Below are positions 43,334-55,382 of a DNA stretch of 64,000 nt, piece by piece; position 1 is the first letter of the stretch; every line of letters starts with the position of its first letter. The stretch is from NCBI GenBank assembly GCA_037176885.1, contig JAWWNJ010000036.1, positions 496,001-560,000 of the forward strand, written 5' to 3'. Source of the stretch: Favolaschia claudopus (lineage: Eukaryota; Basidiomycota; Agaricomycetes; Agaricales; Mycenaceae). The notes below the pieces were generated by a model. The model saw only the letters and a program-made list of their open reading frames with translations. It had not been told where the DNA came from and did not search any database. A program made the translations under genes and the position numbers.

Positions 43334-46226
43334 GTTGCTGCCTGACTCTGCCTGAAAATCAACGCTGGAACAGTGGAGCCTGGAAATGCCTTGAGATGTT
43401 AATAACCCAACGCAAGGCAAATTTATAATGTACTAGGTTTCATGAACCTCAGAAAAGGACAAACCTGTGTCTCAAAATCTGCGTTACGTCGGAATTACAC
43501 TCTACGAGCGGTTCCCTGTCGTCTAATCCAGCTGTCAATGGCTTACATTCTTCGGGATTCTGATATCCGGTGCTGTTAACGGTGGGTGAAAATTTGCGCC
43601 CCCGTTTACGCCTTCCCAGCAACAGCTGTTGAGCTAACAGCTTTCCCGTGGAAAGCATCGTCAAACCGTCATTGTCCCCCTATCCATGGACCAATACTTC
43701 CCGCTTCGGTTGATTCTCTGCCTTGCGACGCACCAAACCTAACAGAGAAGCTTTAATGCTTGCGTTGCTCTCTGGATAGCACGGACGATGACTCACTTGT
43801 GAAAAAAAATCTAATTACAGCACCGTCACAGCATCTCCTATGGGATCCGACACTCGCGCTGAACCAACATTGAACAGGCGCTCACCTACTCATACAAATG
43901 CACGAACGTCTGAACAGATCTTCATCTTCAGCTCTTCACGCGCACCAGCAAATGGTCATTCCTACTGGCAATACCGCCTCGCAATTCACCCAGATAATCT
44001 GGATATTTGCGGCCATCTGTCAGTCCTCCGGTCAGTTAACGAAGGATCCAACCACTCACAGACCTCAGTGGTGCTTTACATTCTTTTCGGCCTCCTCTTC
44101 ATCGTATTTTCGCATCTCCAAGAAAGACTGCAACGTCGGCCGGAAAGCCATCCTTTGAGGCATCACACTTCTTGGGATGCAATGCCATTTGAGCATAAAG
44201 ACGTTGAGGGTCAAACCTTCGTACCGATCAGTTTCCATGTTCGTTGCGAATATCCTGGTTCGGAAATCGTGGAAAGCCCAAAATAGAAGGTACTTCTATA
44301 CTAACCCTCCAGACAATCCTGACAGCACACTCCCTCTCAGAGCGCATTTTCGATCTCTGTTTCATCGCTCCAATTCAGGGGTTGTACGATGAACTTGCTC
44401 GACCTTTTCATGCGTCATACAAGATTTCGCCCAAGAGAAATTCTGGTCCATCATGCCTTCCATCCCCGATAAATTATTGTTTCGCTTCGATCGGTTTCTA
44501 TTGTTTGTCCGACATACCTTTGGACGTTGTATCACTATGTGTTCGTTCGTTTTACATTTGTTATTGATCTTGTTCTTCGCCCACTGAAAACCATTCACTG
44601 AGGTTGGCACCGGAAGGGAGCACTTTTTCAAACATGGATGTGGTTCCCGTTGAAACTGAACAGGAACGCGGCCACTTATGATATTGAACTTCCATCAGCG
44701 TGGCAGACGATTAACACTAATCATTCGAGGCGCAAGGGACTCTTGGAGGGGGCGGAGCGGGAAACCTCGTCAATTGAAGAGAATCCAACCCTCACTCTTC
44801 ACACCTACGGCATGCTGGGAAGCCGCCCTTGGGTACGGTGACCACCGTCGCCTGCCATAAGATATGGTGTCGAAACTGTGAAGCACACGCTAACACATAA
44901 AGGGTTAACAACCCCGCCTCTTGTGGGGAAAAACGAAAACGAAAGGTGAACCTCCAGTGCCAAACGAGAAACACTCCGGTTGAGCACCGCAGCTATATTT
45001 GAATACATTGGGTGGTAATGCTATCTATAATCTCACTATCATCACCACAGACAAATGAATTAACCCATCTGCTTGAAGCACCACAGACTTTGCGACAGAC
45101 ACAAAGCCTCCATAGAATTCGAGCTGCCCGTGCTTCTCACATCGCTGATCAGCGCGCGGCGCCTATTCGTTCACAGTGGAGCCAGTAGGCTTATCGCGTC
45201 GTCGGGACTGTCACGCTTATTGCTCGAGAATCGGAAACGAACGTGCGGGTCAACTTCAAATACACTTACGCGAGAGTTGAGGTGGTAACTTGACACCAGA
45301 AGCCTGAGACAAAAGGAGATGGGAACAGGGACTGAGGGAGGTGAGGCCGCTAGTGGGATTTACGACCCATGAATAAATATTGAACTAAACGATGGGAGCA
45401 GGGCGGCACTCTCATGGGGATTCCAAAGAATCGGAACAAGCGCTGCTTTGATGGAGGGTCGTATTTTCAAGCCAAATCCATTTGTTGGGGCTGACCCTGA
45501 AATGGCAGAGAGTTGGAGCAAAAGAAACGGGAAGGAGAGAAACAGCTGGGAAACCGAGCCAGCACGACCGTTAAAACGGAGGGAAGCATTAGCGAGAGTC
45601 CAACACCCTTCCAAAACGAAGGGAGAGGCAGAAGTGTTGGCCAGCAGTATCCACTTCAAGGCGCAGCAAAAAAAGAAATTGCGCGAAGCTTCACGAGGCG
45701 AGGCTGAGCCGCACTGAATAGCAGGAATACACGGAGACGCATCTGCAGAACGAGCTGCGGCCGTACCAAGGGCTAGCGAGGATATGCACTTCCGCGCAAT
45801 TCGGTCGAACACAATTTGCGGATACTATTTTTGCAAGATCGACAGAGCCCCGCACAAGTACCATCCCCTCTGTATGGCCCAAATCTAGCGATCGATGCGA
45901 AATGTATATTGAGACCGGAAAAATACAATGCAATGCCTGGCCGACGTTATGTACGGATTGTCTGAGATGCGCCATAAGTAAAGGTCCACGTAGTAGTAGT
46001 AGTGATAGCGAAAAAAGAACGGAATAGAGCATGCATAATTAATGGTACGCCCCGCCGCCGATCCGTCCTCTGGCCGTAGCGGTCGAGATAATAAGATAAG
46101 GTCCGTGATTTTACTCGTAGCAATGAATGACAGACAGACGGACAGCCCTAGATGAATGTGTCGTTGTGTATGCGGATATAGTCGTGAGGAGCGAGGAGCG
46201 AGGTTGAAGAAGAGATAGGGGAGTAT
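43334..46226. other. Stretch with no supported gene
   Basis: Several 70-150-codon frames on both strands overlap one another (for example 43840-44286 + and 45360-45812 -). None shows a domain, a signal peptide with a continuing exon, or codon bias. Confidence 0.35.
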
Positions 46227-47928
46227 TCAGACGCTGTTGCTGGGGAGCTCGATAGGGCAGTTGGCGTTGTTGACCTGCGTGGCGGCGCTGTGCGAGCCGG
46301 GGAGCCCGATGATGTCCATGGTCAAGACGAGCCGAAACCGTACGCCTATACAGACAGACCCAGCATCAGTCGCTGTCGACGTCGAAGGTAACATAGATGA
46401 TGGATGGGTACGCACCGGGACGTTGGCCGCCTGCCACGCGGGATTTGCTTTGGCACGCGTTGTACCAATTTAGCCCTGCGAGAATGTGTACGAGTCAGAC
46501 GGTGAGCAAGAAGCCGGGAGGGAGTATACACGCACATGTTGTGTCAGAGTCGTTCGTCGCGATATACGTGAAGTTGAGTGGCAGCTGTATCTCGGGGAAT
46601 GACTTCGCAGGCACAGTCTTATGCCCCAAGTCTCCCGTCCCAATGAGGAAGCCCGTGTCTAGATCAAACACCTTCGCGCGCAGGTGCTTGAAGCTCAGCG
46701 GTAAATAATTGCTATCCGTGTTGAGTTGCAGGTCGGCGAAGGCGGGGAAGCTGAAGTTGGCGGGGAATCGCGAGAATTCGGTCGGGACGGCATTCCTCCA
46801 GTCCCCTGTAGCATTGGCGAGCGGTGTACTGTTACTTAGCGCAAAGCTCGGTACGCGTGGTATACAGATGCCAAGGACGACCGCAATACTGAAATAAATA
46901 ATAAAAAATAAGAGAATGTGTCAGGGGTGTATGGGAAAGCAAGTAGAAGAAAGTATGGACCCACATGGCGATGAGACCAAAGCAGATGAAAACGACCGCC
47001 CGCCTATTGCACCACTTCCCACCGCTTTTACCCCGCCTCCAATCCTGCAATAACTGCTTCCGCCGCTCGGCCTTTTTCTCTCGCTTCGAGGCCTTGGTCA
47101 TATCATGCATCTCCGACTTTTTCCACTCGGGCCCGAGGGCTGGAACGGTGACCATCTCGACAGGGCCGCTGCTCGTGTCTTCTACCAGCTTTGCGGTTCC
47201 ACCACCGCCCAATGATTGATATCTGTGAACAGGTCAGCATGGACCGAGGAGACGGTTGTTTCATGGCAATGGCAAGAGCATCATGGAAGCATTGGCGTGA
47301 AGCGGTAGCGCCTAGCCCCACTGCACCCCGATACTCTGGTGTGAGACGCGGCAGAGCGAGTACGACAGCGAGCTAAACCATATTCTGCACAAAATCATGA
47401 TGGAAAAAAAATATCCCATGACAAGAGGGAGAAGCGAGAGGTGATATCCACCAGGAAGAGTCGGTGAGATCAAAGTCCGGAGCAATAAAGAAATCGAGAA
47501 AGCGCATGGACTTGCAACGACATATCCCAGAAATCCAGTCTCCGCCGACCGAAATTTATAGCGCTAGAAGACTCACCCTGTGTCTTGCTTCCCGAATGCA
47601 GAACTATATCGGGGCCCAGCATTATTGAAATCAGCATAGACATCCCATCCATTGTCTCCTTCCTCTTCGTCCCGACCACCCTTCAGCGGTTCTTCCCTTG
47701 CAGCGGGGAAAAATGATCCTCTATTGTACCCCGCGTTGGAGGGTCGTCCGCCGAGAGGATCCATGCTTTCCCGGGATTAAAAAATGATGAAGCATCGTCC
47801 CGCATACGACCAGAAGATGGGGGGCCATAGTTCGCTGAAGGCGACGGGTAATCTTGGTTCAAAGCATCCATAGACCCTTTCCGAGCGCCATAGAAGGAAG
47901 ATACTGTCGATTTGCGGTCCGCGTCCAT
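46227..47928 (-). CDS. LEA-2-like type II membrane protein
   Basis: A multi-exon minus-strand gene. Exon 1 starts at ATG 47928 (MDADRKSTVSSFYGARKG) and is a disordered cytoplasmic N-terminus. After a long intron (about 47573-47223) comes YQSLGGGGTAKLVEDTSSG, a basic stretch (SKREKKAERRKQLLQDWRRG) and one transmembrane helix (RAVVFICFGLIAM, continued after an intron by AVVLGICI). The extracytoplasmic part reads FALSNSTPLANATGDWRN, PANFSFPAFADLQLNTDSNY and KVFDLDTGFLIGTGDLGHK, with N-glycosylation sites; it resembles the LEA14/LEA-2 beta-sandwich of fungal membrane proteins. Last exons end NNANCPIELPSNSV. Within exon 1 the frame must change near 47760 to read on into MDPLGGRPSNAGYNRG, so a hidden splice or sequence error is possible there. 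Confidence 0.65.
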
Positions 47929-50230
47929 TGGGGAGCCAGAGAGCTAGCTAGCGGCGAGCTTGAGCTTGAGGTGGACGAGTAGAGTGAATCGTGGAGACGG
48001 CGACAAAGTCCGGCCACACAGCGTCACCGTGACGGTCACAAGTCACTTTCTCATCTGAAAATAACTAACTCGACCAGGACCGACCTCAGCATCCAACTGC
48101 AGCTGCTGAAATACGGAAATTCAAGGGGGGGGAATAAATTCTTGATGTTCTCGTATACGGTTTAACGGCAATTGTCTATCAAACAAGGGACTCCTCGTCG
48201 ACTGCGCGGGACTTGGAAGTCTTCCAAATGAAGTCGAATGACCAGGCAGTCATCGACGGTTAAAGGCTATCCACGGTGAATCAGGCAAAGAACTTCGCTG
48301 TCCGCGAGTCATGACATAGACCGATAAAGGCACATCCCTTATATGTTGCTCTCCCTCGCATGGCGGATAGATATCTCTCCCGCGGTTGAACCTCAGTGCC
48401 AACCTTTGTTGCGTTCATGTAACGCTGAAATATATTTAATCTTGGAACCGCTCCCGCCGAGGAAATCATACCCAATGTCCAAGGGCACACGACTCACCTT
48501 CTGAATCTCCAGACCTCGAAGAACTCTATCATAGAGGGATTCAAAAAATAAAAATAATCGTGCATGCCGCTCTTTCATCAGCATCGGGCCGCGGCCGACC
48601 AAATGAATTGCAGGCGCCTATGTACGCTTGACGAACACCTGTAACAACAGCCATCGATAATCCGAGGCGAGGAGAAATGCGAAAAAATCGCACCTCGGAA
48701 AATACGCTCCCCAAATTTCCCCGTGGTTCAATCACCTCTGAATCTGGCAAGTTATAACCGCCGTCTGGAGACGGGGAACTTGAGATGAACAGTGTGCATT
48801 GACATATAACAGCCGCGGCAAAGATGCTGAACGCGGGCCCTTTAATATTGAAGCAATAAAGCGAAGAAAATGCGAGAACAAAAGCGAGGCAGCGCATCAG
48901 CCGAAAAATGAAATTTTCTTCTAGTTTCCCCGCTCGCGTGCCCGTCGTTGCTGATCGTGAGACCGACCGACCCACTGCTGCCCCGGCGGCGGCTGCGCTA
49001 AAGGCTCCGTCAAACGCAGTTCAACGAATTAAATGAATATCGCAGGAACTCAACAATGGCAACAACAACATCAACAGTCGACGTCGGGCACGCACCGACG
49101 CGACGCGCACCTGAAAATCTGATCGGAGTTCGCGTCGAGGGCGGTCTGGTTCTAGTTCACAGGATCAGCCTATGCACAATTTGAATACTTACATCATATT
49201 ATCCAAAACGCGGAAAGTACCGTATGGGGTCAAGACTCAACGCGAGTCGATCCCCGTTTGAATGTATACGTCAACTTGAAATATTCTTGCTTCCGTACGA
49301 CGGCGACTGTTCCATGGGCGTTACATTACAGTAAGATGCATACGTGCTCAAGGCGGATCAGCTTGAGCGGTATGTAGAGGAAAGAGGAACGTTTGTAGAC
49401 TTTCGTTACTTATCTCAGCCTTCAAAATTGAAAGCGTTTCAAAACCGTGTGGAGAGTTGTCAGAGTCACTGGTCAGTTGTAAGCATTTCCCAGTGATGTA
49501 GAGATGCTGCGTAGAAGCAGATATCATACTACAGTCCGAAAAAATGAGCCCCACCCTGCCCCACCCGGAAAAAAAGCGGGGCTGGAGCGTGAAATTCCTG
49601 TGTCGGTGTTCCCTGACATTCAAGTTTTCAACATTGGTTCATGAGCGCAAGCGAGAAAGACTCACGGCGATTGTACTTCCTGCTCGATTCCGTAGGCCCT
49701 GAGTTATCAGTCAACGTCGTCAACGCCGCAAGCGACGATCGCGATTCGAGTGAGTCGAAACAACTCTCAGGCTTTCATTGTCCAATGTCTGGTCTTTCGC
49801 GGAATCAACCCCGCCTACATACGAAAATCATGCAGAAACTGCCCGGAATCTGCCGAAGACGAGCATGACTTGCGCATGACGACAAAAGCGCCAATTGGGA
49901 ATAGATTCTGTATTTGATTTGATTTGCAGAGCGGAGATGATTTTGGTGTCAGTGATTTTGAGTTGTAGGAGGAGTCGAGGTCGTTGGGGTTGGCCATGGC
50001 GGCCGGCCGCTTCGCCTGGAAGATATATCTGCAGCGGGCTTGGTATGTATGCACTGAGATCTTATCTAGCCACGACCAGAGAAACATGGATGATGGCGGC
50101 GAAAAGAAAGCAGAAGCAGAACCCTCACGTGCATCGCAAATAGTTACAAACTACTCTATCTATTCTAAAGCACACTCTAAGTATCTACAGTATCTAATTT
50201 TGATACATCGATTAGCATTAACTACTAGTA
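47929..50230. other. Intergenic, no supported gene
   Basis: Contains a 144-codon minus frame (48541-48975) with a hydrophobic middle but no family match. Otherwise nothing beyond a G7 run near 48125. Confidence 0.35.
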
Positions 50231-51032
50231 TTAATTATTAGGCCGCGTCGGGACGACACCATCATGCACGTATTGTCGAAAGCTCGTCCCCTGATACTGC
50301 GAGGGCGGCGTGAAATGGCTCACGCGGTCTTTCTTCTTCACCCATTTCAGCTTCGGGGGGACCCATTCCAGGTTTCCGTGATTATTCCCCCCGTTATTAT
50401 GCCCGGAGTGATGCATGGGCCCGGCCATGGCGCTGGCGGGGCGGTCGGGGGGCGCGAAGGTGTAGCTTAGCCTATCGGGTTCGGGCTCTTGCTGGTACTG
50501 TTGCGGTGGCGGGCGTGGGGAGGGGTAGGAGGGTACGGGGCGGTGCATCGGTGGGGCTGGAGGCCGTAATAACACGGGGAGGTAAGTTATTTGGATTTAG
50601 CGGCCACGCTGCGCTGAAGACGAGAGGGGTTACGTACGTGCGCGCTGGTCTAAACTTCGCCGCGACGTGCTCGGGCTCGACGAGGGGTCGCCGTATGCGT
50701 ATCCGCGGGGTGGTGGGGGCATGGGCGGCGCGTGCGCATGCGCATGCCGCGAGGGGCGGTATTCGTGCGGGGCGGTGGATTGCGGGCGCGGCGGCGCCAT
50801 GCGCGCGCGGTCCATGCTGGGGCTTTTGGGAGTGTGCTCATACCCTGGAGAGCCGGCTGGGATGGACAGAAGACGATGGCGTGTTCATCGGGGCTCTTCG
50901 GAGGGATCATCGAGCGCACTCACGGCTGGGGCGGGGGAGGATGATGCGGTCGTTGGGGCCGCGGGGGAAGAGTTTGGAGGAGAGGTGGCAATTAGAGCAT
51001 TTGCAGTCTGGGGGGTGTGCTGGTCGGGACAT
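50231..51032 (-). CDS. Pro-rich hypothetical protein with N-terminal CxCxxC
   Basis: Three exons join in frame. Exon 1 runs from ATG 51032 (MSRPAHPPDCKCSNCHLSSK) to about 50935. Exon 2 (about 50868-50646) reads PGSPGYEHTPKSPSMDRARM and a His/Ala/Pro-rich stretch. Exon 3 (from about 50560) runs to the stop at 50231 and reads LEWVPPKLKWVKKKDRVSHF before ending QYVHDGVVPTRPNN. Introns are GT-AG. The protein is low-complexity and probably disordered, with a single CKCSNC that might bind metal. No family is recognised. A 282-codon frame on the plus strand is its antisense shadow. Confidence 0.5.
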
Positions 51033-53340
51033 GGTACAAAGAGGATTTGAAGAGAAAGGGAGGAGACAAAGAGCTTGGGCGGAGTATGTCCGACACGGTG
51101 CGCGTCGCGCTTTTGAGATAAACGGAGAAGAGCATCTCAGGCTCAGGGCTGAACTAAAAGGGAGAGGATACGTTAGCAACATCTCCCACCACTGCCCACT
51201 GCTGCCGCCAAACGACTCATGTTTTTTTTGCTCAATGCCGATATGCGTGAAGCGAGGTGCATCAATGATATTTTTTGAAAAAATATGTCGGAATGATCCT
51301 TACATACTGCAATTTGAATCCGAGCCGAATGCCGTCGCTCGACTGAGGAAATGACCGTGTAAGGAAATTTTTAGGCACCGATCAGGAGGAGTACCGCGTT
51401 TCAAGCCATTTAACCGAGCGACAATCGGCCCGCCGCGTAGGCGCCGCTACCCCACAACTCTGAGTCTGAAGTCATCTTTGCGTTGCTCTTAACCGACCGA
51501 TGACCGCCGCGTTCACAGGCTGTTCTCCGCTCGCACTGCAGTTCAAGAAAAGATTCAGACGCCTTCTCACGATGTCGCTGTACATATGTAAGATGCTCGA
51601 GGGAAACTTGGAAAGTACTTGACTCAAGGAGACAGAAACCCGCCGCGGGTTGGATAATTAAATTTAGGACGCAGACGGACGATAGAACCACATGTATTCT
51701 GTCTAGATACTCTTTTCGACGAGGAACCATGTATGCGTCAATTGAAGCCCGCGGAGAGAAATTAAAAGCCCGTTTGGGAAGCGGAAGCTCGAGGCGGCAT
51801 TATGAGGGCAGCGGGCAAGATACTTAGATAGATGGCCATGGTGTGTCGGAGGCAATAATGCCGAGAAACGATTAACAACATCAAGAAAACAGAACAGACG
51901 GTCAAAATCGTGGACGCAAGCAGGAGCTCGAGGCTGAGCATCCAGGCAGGCATTTGCATAGATCAAGTTCGAAAACATGACAGGGTGTTGGCCCGGCGTG
52001 TAAGCCGGTGAAAGGTGATACACGCTCAGCCCCCAATTTCTTGTCGGGTAGAGTAGGGTATGGGGGCGGGTGTTCGGTTGGCATCCATAGCGCATAGCGA
52101 GAACGGCATGGCGTCGGGGGGACCCTGCCTCTCTTGATGATGCGTGCGGTGTGAGGGGACTTCGTGATGGGCGAGGGAGAGCCCTCTGAAGAGGACACTG
52201 TATCGAGGTACCCGTCGCTGGAGGCTGCGAAGGCAGCGATTTTTTCGGTCGTGGGAGATGGCGCCGGGTCCGGAACAAGAGAGGTCGAGGCGGAGGCGGA
52301 GCGCTGAGCATCCAGGCAGTTTTAAATAAGTAGATCAAGTTCGAAAGCAATCGTGAAGCTGACAGGGTGTCCACGTTGGCGGGCGTCGTGGAAGCCTTAG
52401 CCAGTCCCGTAAAAGGTCACGGTGATACATGCACGCTCAGCCTCCAATGTCAATTTCTTGTTTTTGAGGGAGAGCATGCGTCCTCCATTCCATTGCAAGG
52501 TACTGTAGGCCAGCTTCGTCTTGTCTTGTCTTGTCGCCATCGGATTCGTAAGCGTAAGGGGCCTTCCTTGGCAATGCACATGTCCCCCCGCTGTCATCTC
52601 CGCTCGACCCATACCCGCTCAAACCTATCCGCTCAAACAAAACAACCGTCGCCGCCCGCAAACACGACACGCGTCAGGGTCATGGTCATGGTCATGCTGC
52701 CCCGCGTCCGACGTCCACTCCGATGCGATGCGGATCGAAAGAAAGTCTTGTGCGTACTCTGCACCTCCCCGTCCGCACACCGCGCCCCTTGCCATCCGGA
52801 TAACTGTTGCTTTGGTTTGTCTGGGACAAATCAGATTTCGTCCCGCGCGGGGAGGAAGAATGCGTCCGTCCCACGCGGCCGGCGGGGATTGAGGATTGAG
52901 GGGAGGGAGGAGACAGCGTATGCGCTGCATGATGAAGAGCGTGAAGGTCGTCGAAGCCTGCAGGGTATTCACCCGTTGTGACGAGGGCGGCCAGATGGTC
53001 TGCTGAGGTATCTGCCTGGTATGAGATCCGATTCCAAGGACACCGAAACTTGGCCATCCGACGAACTTGAGTAAGTACCAACATGCGAGTCTGTCACGGT
53101 TTGATGAATATAGCTTGGGCCCAAGCGCATGTCTGGTGCCGAACACGGACTGGATTGGAGCACTACGGTGTCCCAGACCTCGCTCTGTACACGAGTTTTG
53201 CCGCGACAGTCGCGAGGGGCGCGGCGTGAGGCAAGATGTGTTGTATTTGCGACCACGCACGCTCCGGTTCAAGGTACACTGGATACGGTCCATGAGCTGC
53301 GATGATCGAGATGTTGTGGGGGCGGGTGGGGAGGAGCAAA
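51033..53340. other. Intergenic with an imperfect direct repeat
   Basis: Large frames on the minus strand (51703-52374; 52625-53293) have no domain and overlap plus-strand signals; I do not call them. 51933-52044 and 52304-52461 are imperfect direct copies, both starting CTGAGCATCCAGGCAG and ending with CAATTTCTTGT. Confidence 0.4.
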
Positions 53341-53349
53341 AGCAGACGC

Positions 53350-53786
53350 GTACTGAGACCTATGTGATTATGAAGGCCAAATCAAGCGCAGATCCCAAGT
53401 ACAGACTTACTCGGAAGGGTATACTACAAGGACGAAGGGAAGTACAAGCTGGATCATTTCGGATTCCGCCTTGAGTTGTTTCTCTAGATCTAGTAGTGCA
53501 GAGCTGAGAGCATTGCGAGAGAAACATAAGAGCATGATGCGCACCCTCAGTCGTGGACATCCACACAAGGCACAAAGCACAAGCACACGGCGCGTCATCA
53601 AGCGGCCAAAGGCGTGTACTTACGAACATAAATGTCGAAATAGGAATTCAATCCGGCGAAGGTACCATTCCGCCCATCGTTCTCAAGCATCACAAGATAA
53701 ACCCCAAAGAGCACCTCGTCGCAGTCGTCGCATACAGAGAGTCGGTCATCATATTGCGCTGGTTTGCCGACAACTACGCCAGTTGA
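53350..53786 (+). CDS. Possible 3' part of an unknown gene (weak)
   Basis: Two protein-like stretches may be exons of one gene: VYYKDEGKYKLDHFGFRL (about 53418-53474) and GTIPPIVLKHHKINPKEHLV..ILRWFADNYAS with a stop at 53786. A GT-AG intron ending at AAATAG (about 53642) could join them. The 5' exons are not resolved. It would end only 127 bp before the V-ATPase start. Confidence 0.28.
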
Positions 53787-53912
53787 GAAGAGAATGATTG
53801 TTTACACCTGTATGCCCGTGTATATCAACATCAACAAGGCCCGTCACCAACGCAGTCAACTCAAGCTGACCTCCTCCTCCCTTTCGTTACCCGTATACCA
53901 CCCAACCCCACA

Positions 53913-55382
53913 ATGTCCACCTCCGACCTCTGCCCCGTCTACGCCCCCTTCTTCAGCGCCATGGCAAGCAACCCCTTCCTCCATCCCAATTTTCCCTGTT
54001 TTCTGATATGCAAACCCAAATAGGGCTGCACCAGCGCTATTGTCTTCACTTGTAAGTTACTGTCTACATTCGCTGTCGGGGGTTCGGGCTTCCTACCGCC
54101 ATACCCCGTCGAAGCCCCAGTGTGTAAGACGAGTCTGACGGTTGTATGCGCTGGCAGGTATAGGAGCAAGGTCAGTCTTTTGCTTTGTCCATGCTCTCCG
54201 CGCGCAGCAGCTCATACATACTACTTCTACTTCACAGTTATGGAACCGCCAAATCCGGCGTCGGTGTCGCTGCCATGTCCGTCCTCCGGCCAGACCAGAT
54301 GATGAAGTGTGTCGTCCCAGTCGTCATGGCTGGTATCATTGCCGTGCGTCTCGTCTCGTCTTCTTTCTTCCTCTTTCCTACTACCGCTAACTCCCCTATG
54401 ACCGACACCATAGATCTACGGCCTCGTCGTCTCCGTCCTCGTCGCCAGTGACTGTAAGTCCCTCACCTCGCCGTCCAAGCCAACTCCTGAGTCCGACACT
54501 AACTTCATACACCAGTGAGCGTGCACATGTCCCTAGCCCAAGGCTTCGTCCAGCTCGGCGCCGGCCTCGCAGTCGGCCTCGCCGGTCTCGCCGCAGGCTT
54601 CGCCATCGGTATCGTCGGAGACGCCGGTGTGAGGGGCACCGCGCAGCAGCCCAGGCTTTTCGTCGGCATGGTGTGTCCTTTTTCTTCACTTCACTTCACG
54701 TCCTCCTTCCTATTCTATCTTATCTACTTCCTTCCTATTCTCTCTTCACTTTTCTCCTTCCTATTCTATCGACCTTCCCCGGCTAACACCCACACCCCTT
54801 GCCCTCAGATTCTCATCCTCATTTTCGCCGAAGTCTTGGGTCTTTACGGTACGTCCTCGTTTCCTTTCAACGCGCCCACCCCTCTTCTTCTCCCGCGAAT
54901 ACCGAATGCAATATATGGTCACCGGTGCTCTTCTTTCTTTCTGTAACTACCCATATTCGTCTCGCCTCGCCTCGCGTCATTCGAACTTTCATCCTTCGCC
55001 GCCGCCGCCGCTCGCTTCGTTTTTTACACTCCGACTCCGACTTTGACTTGACTCGTTCATTCATTCTATACCTACCCACCCCTGTTCTTGACGTGGACCC
55101 TTACCCTTGCCCTTATATTCCTCATGTCTCCCCTCCTTCCCTTCCTCGCTACCCGGTCGCTTTTATTGACCCCCATATCTCATATTCCATGTTGCATATG
55201 GCATATTTCATCTCCGCCCTGTCTCTCCCTCTCCATGTATGGATTAATAATGCTAACACACGATTAACAGGTCTCATCGTCGCCCTCATCATGAACACCA
55301 AGTCGCAGGAGATGAACGTCGTACGTACCCTCGTTTCGTTCGTTGCTTGGCTGGATTTTCTGACCCTCATTCGTAGTGTTAA
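53913..55382 (+). CDS. vma3: V-type H+-ATPase proteolipid subunit c
   Basis: Ring subunit of the membrane Vo sector of the vacuolar proton pump. Eight short exons join to a protein of about 160 aa with four transmembrane helices: [120 protein letters not shown]. The glutamate in FAEVLGLYG is the essential proton-carrying residue of helix 4. It resembles subunit c (Vma3) more than c' (Vma11) because of the short LCPVYAPFF start and the Cys end. The first intron has a GC donor (ATG|GCAAGC .. AAATAG|GGC); the others are GT-AG. The last exon is only Cys plus the stop (TGT TAA, 55377-55382). Confidence 0.93.

Noticed and set aside
43840..44286. 148-codon plus-strand frame with a hydrophobic stretch
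   Set aside because: Overlaps other frames of similar length; no signal peptide at the start and no family.
45360..45812. 150-codon minus-strand frame
   Set aside because: Composition is not convincing and no domain or partner exon was found.
48541..48975. 144-codon minus-strand frame
   Set aside because: One hydrophobic segment only; too little to support a gene.
50506..51354. 282-codon plus-strand frame
   Set aside because: Antisense shadow of the Pro-rich minus-strand gene; the minus strand gives consistent exons and splice sites.
51703..52374. 223-codon minus-strand frame
   Set aside because: No domain, runs through the imperfect direct repeat, no splice or start-context support.
52625..53293. 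222-codon minus-strand frame
   Set aside because: No recognisable content; overlaps weak plus-strand exon candidates.
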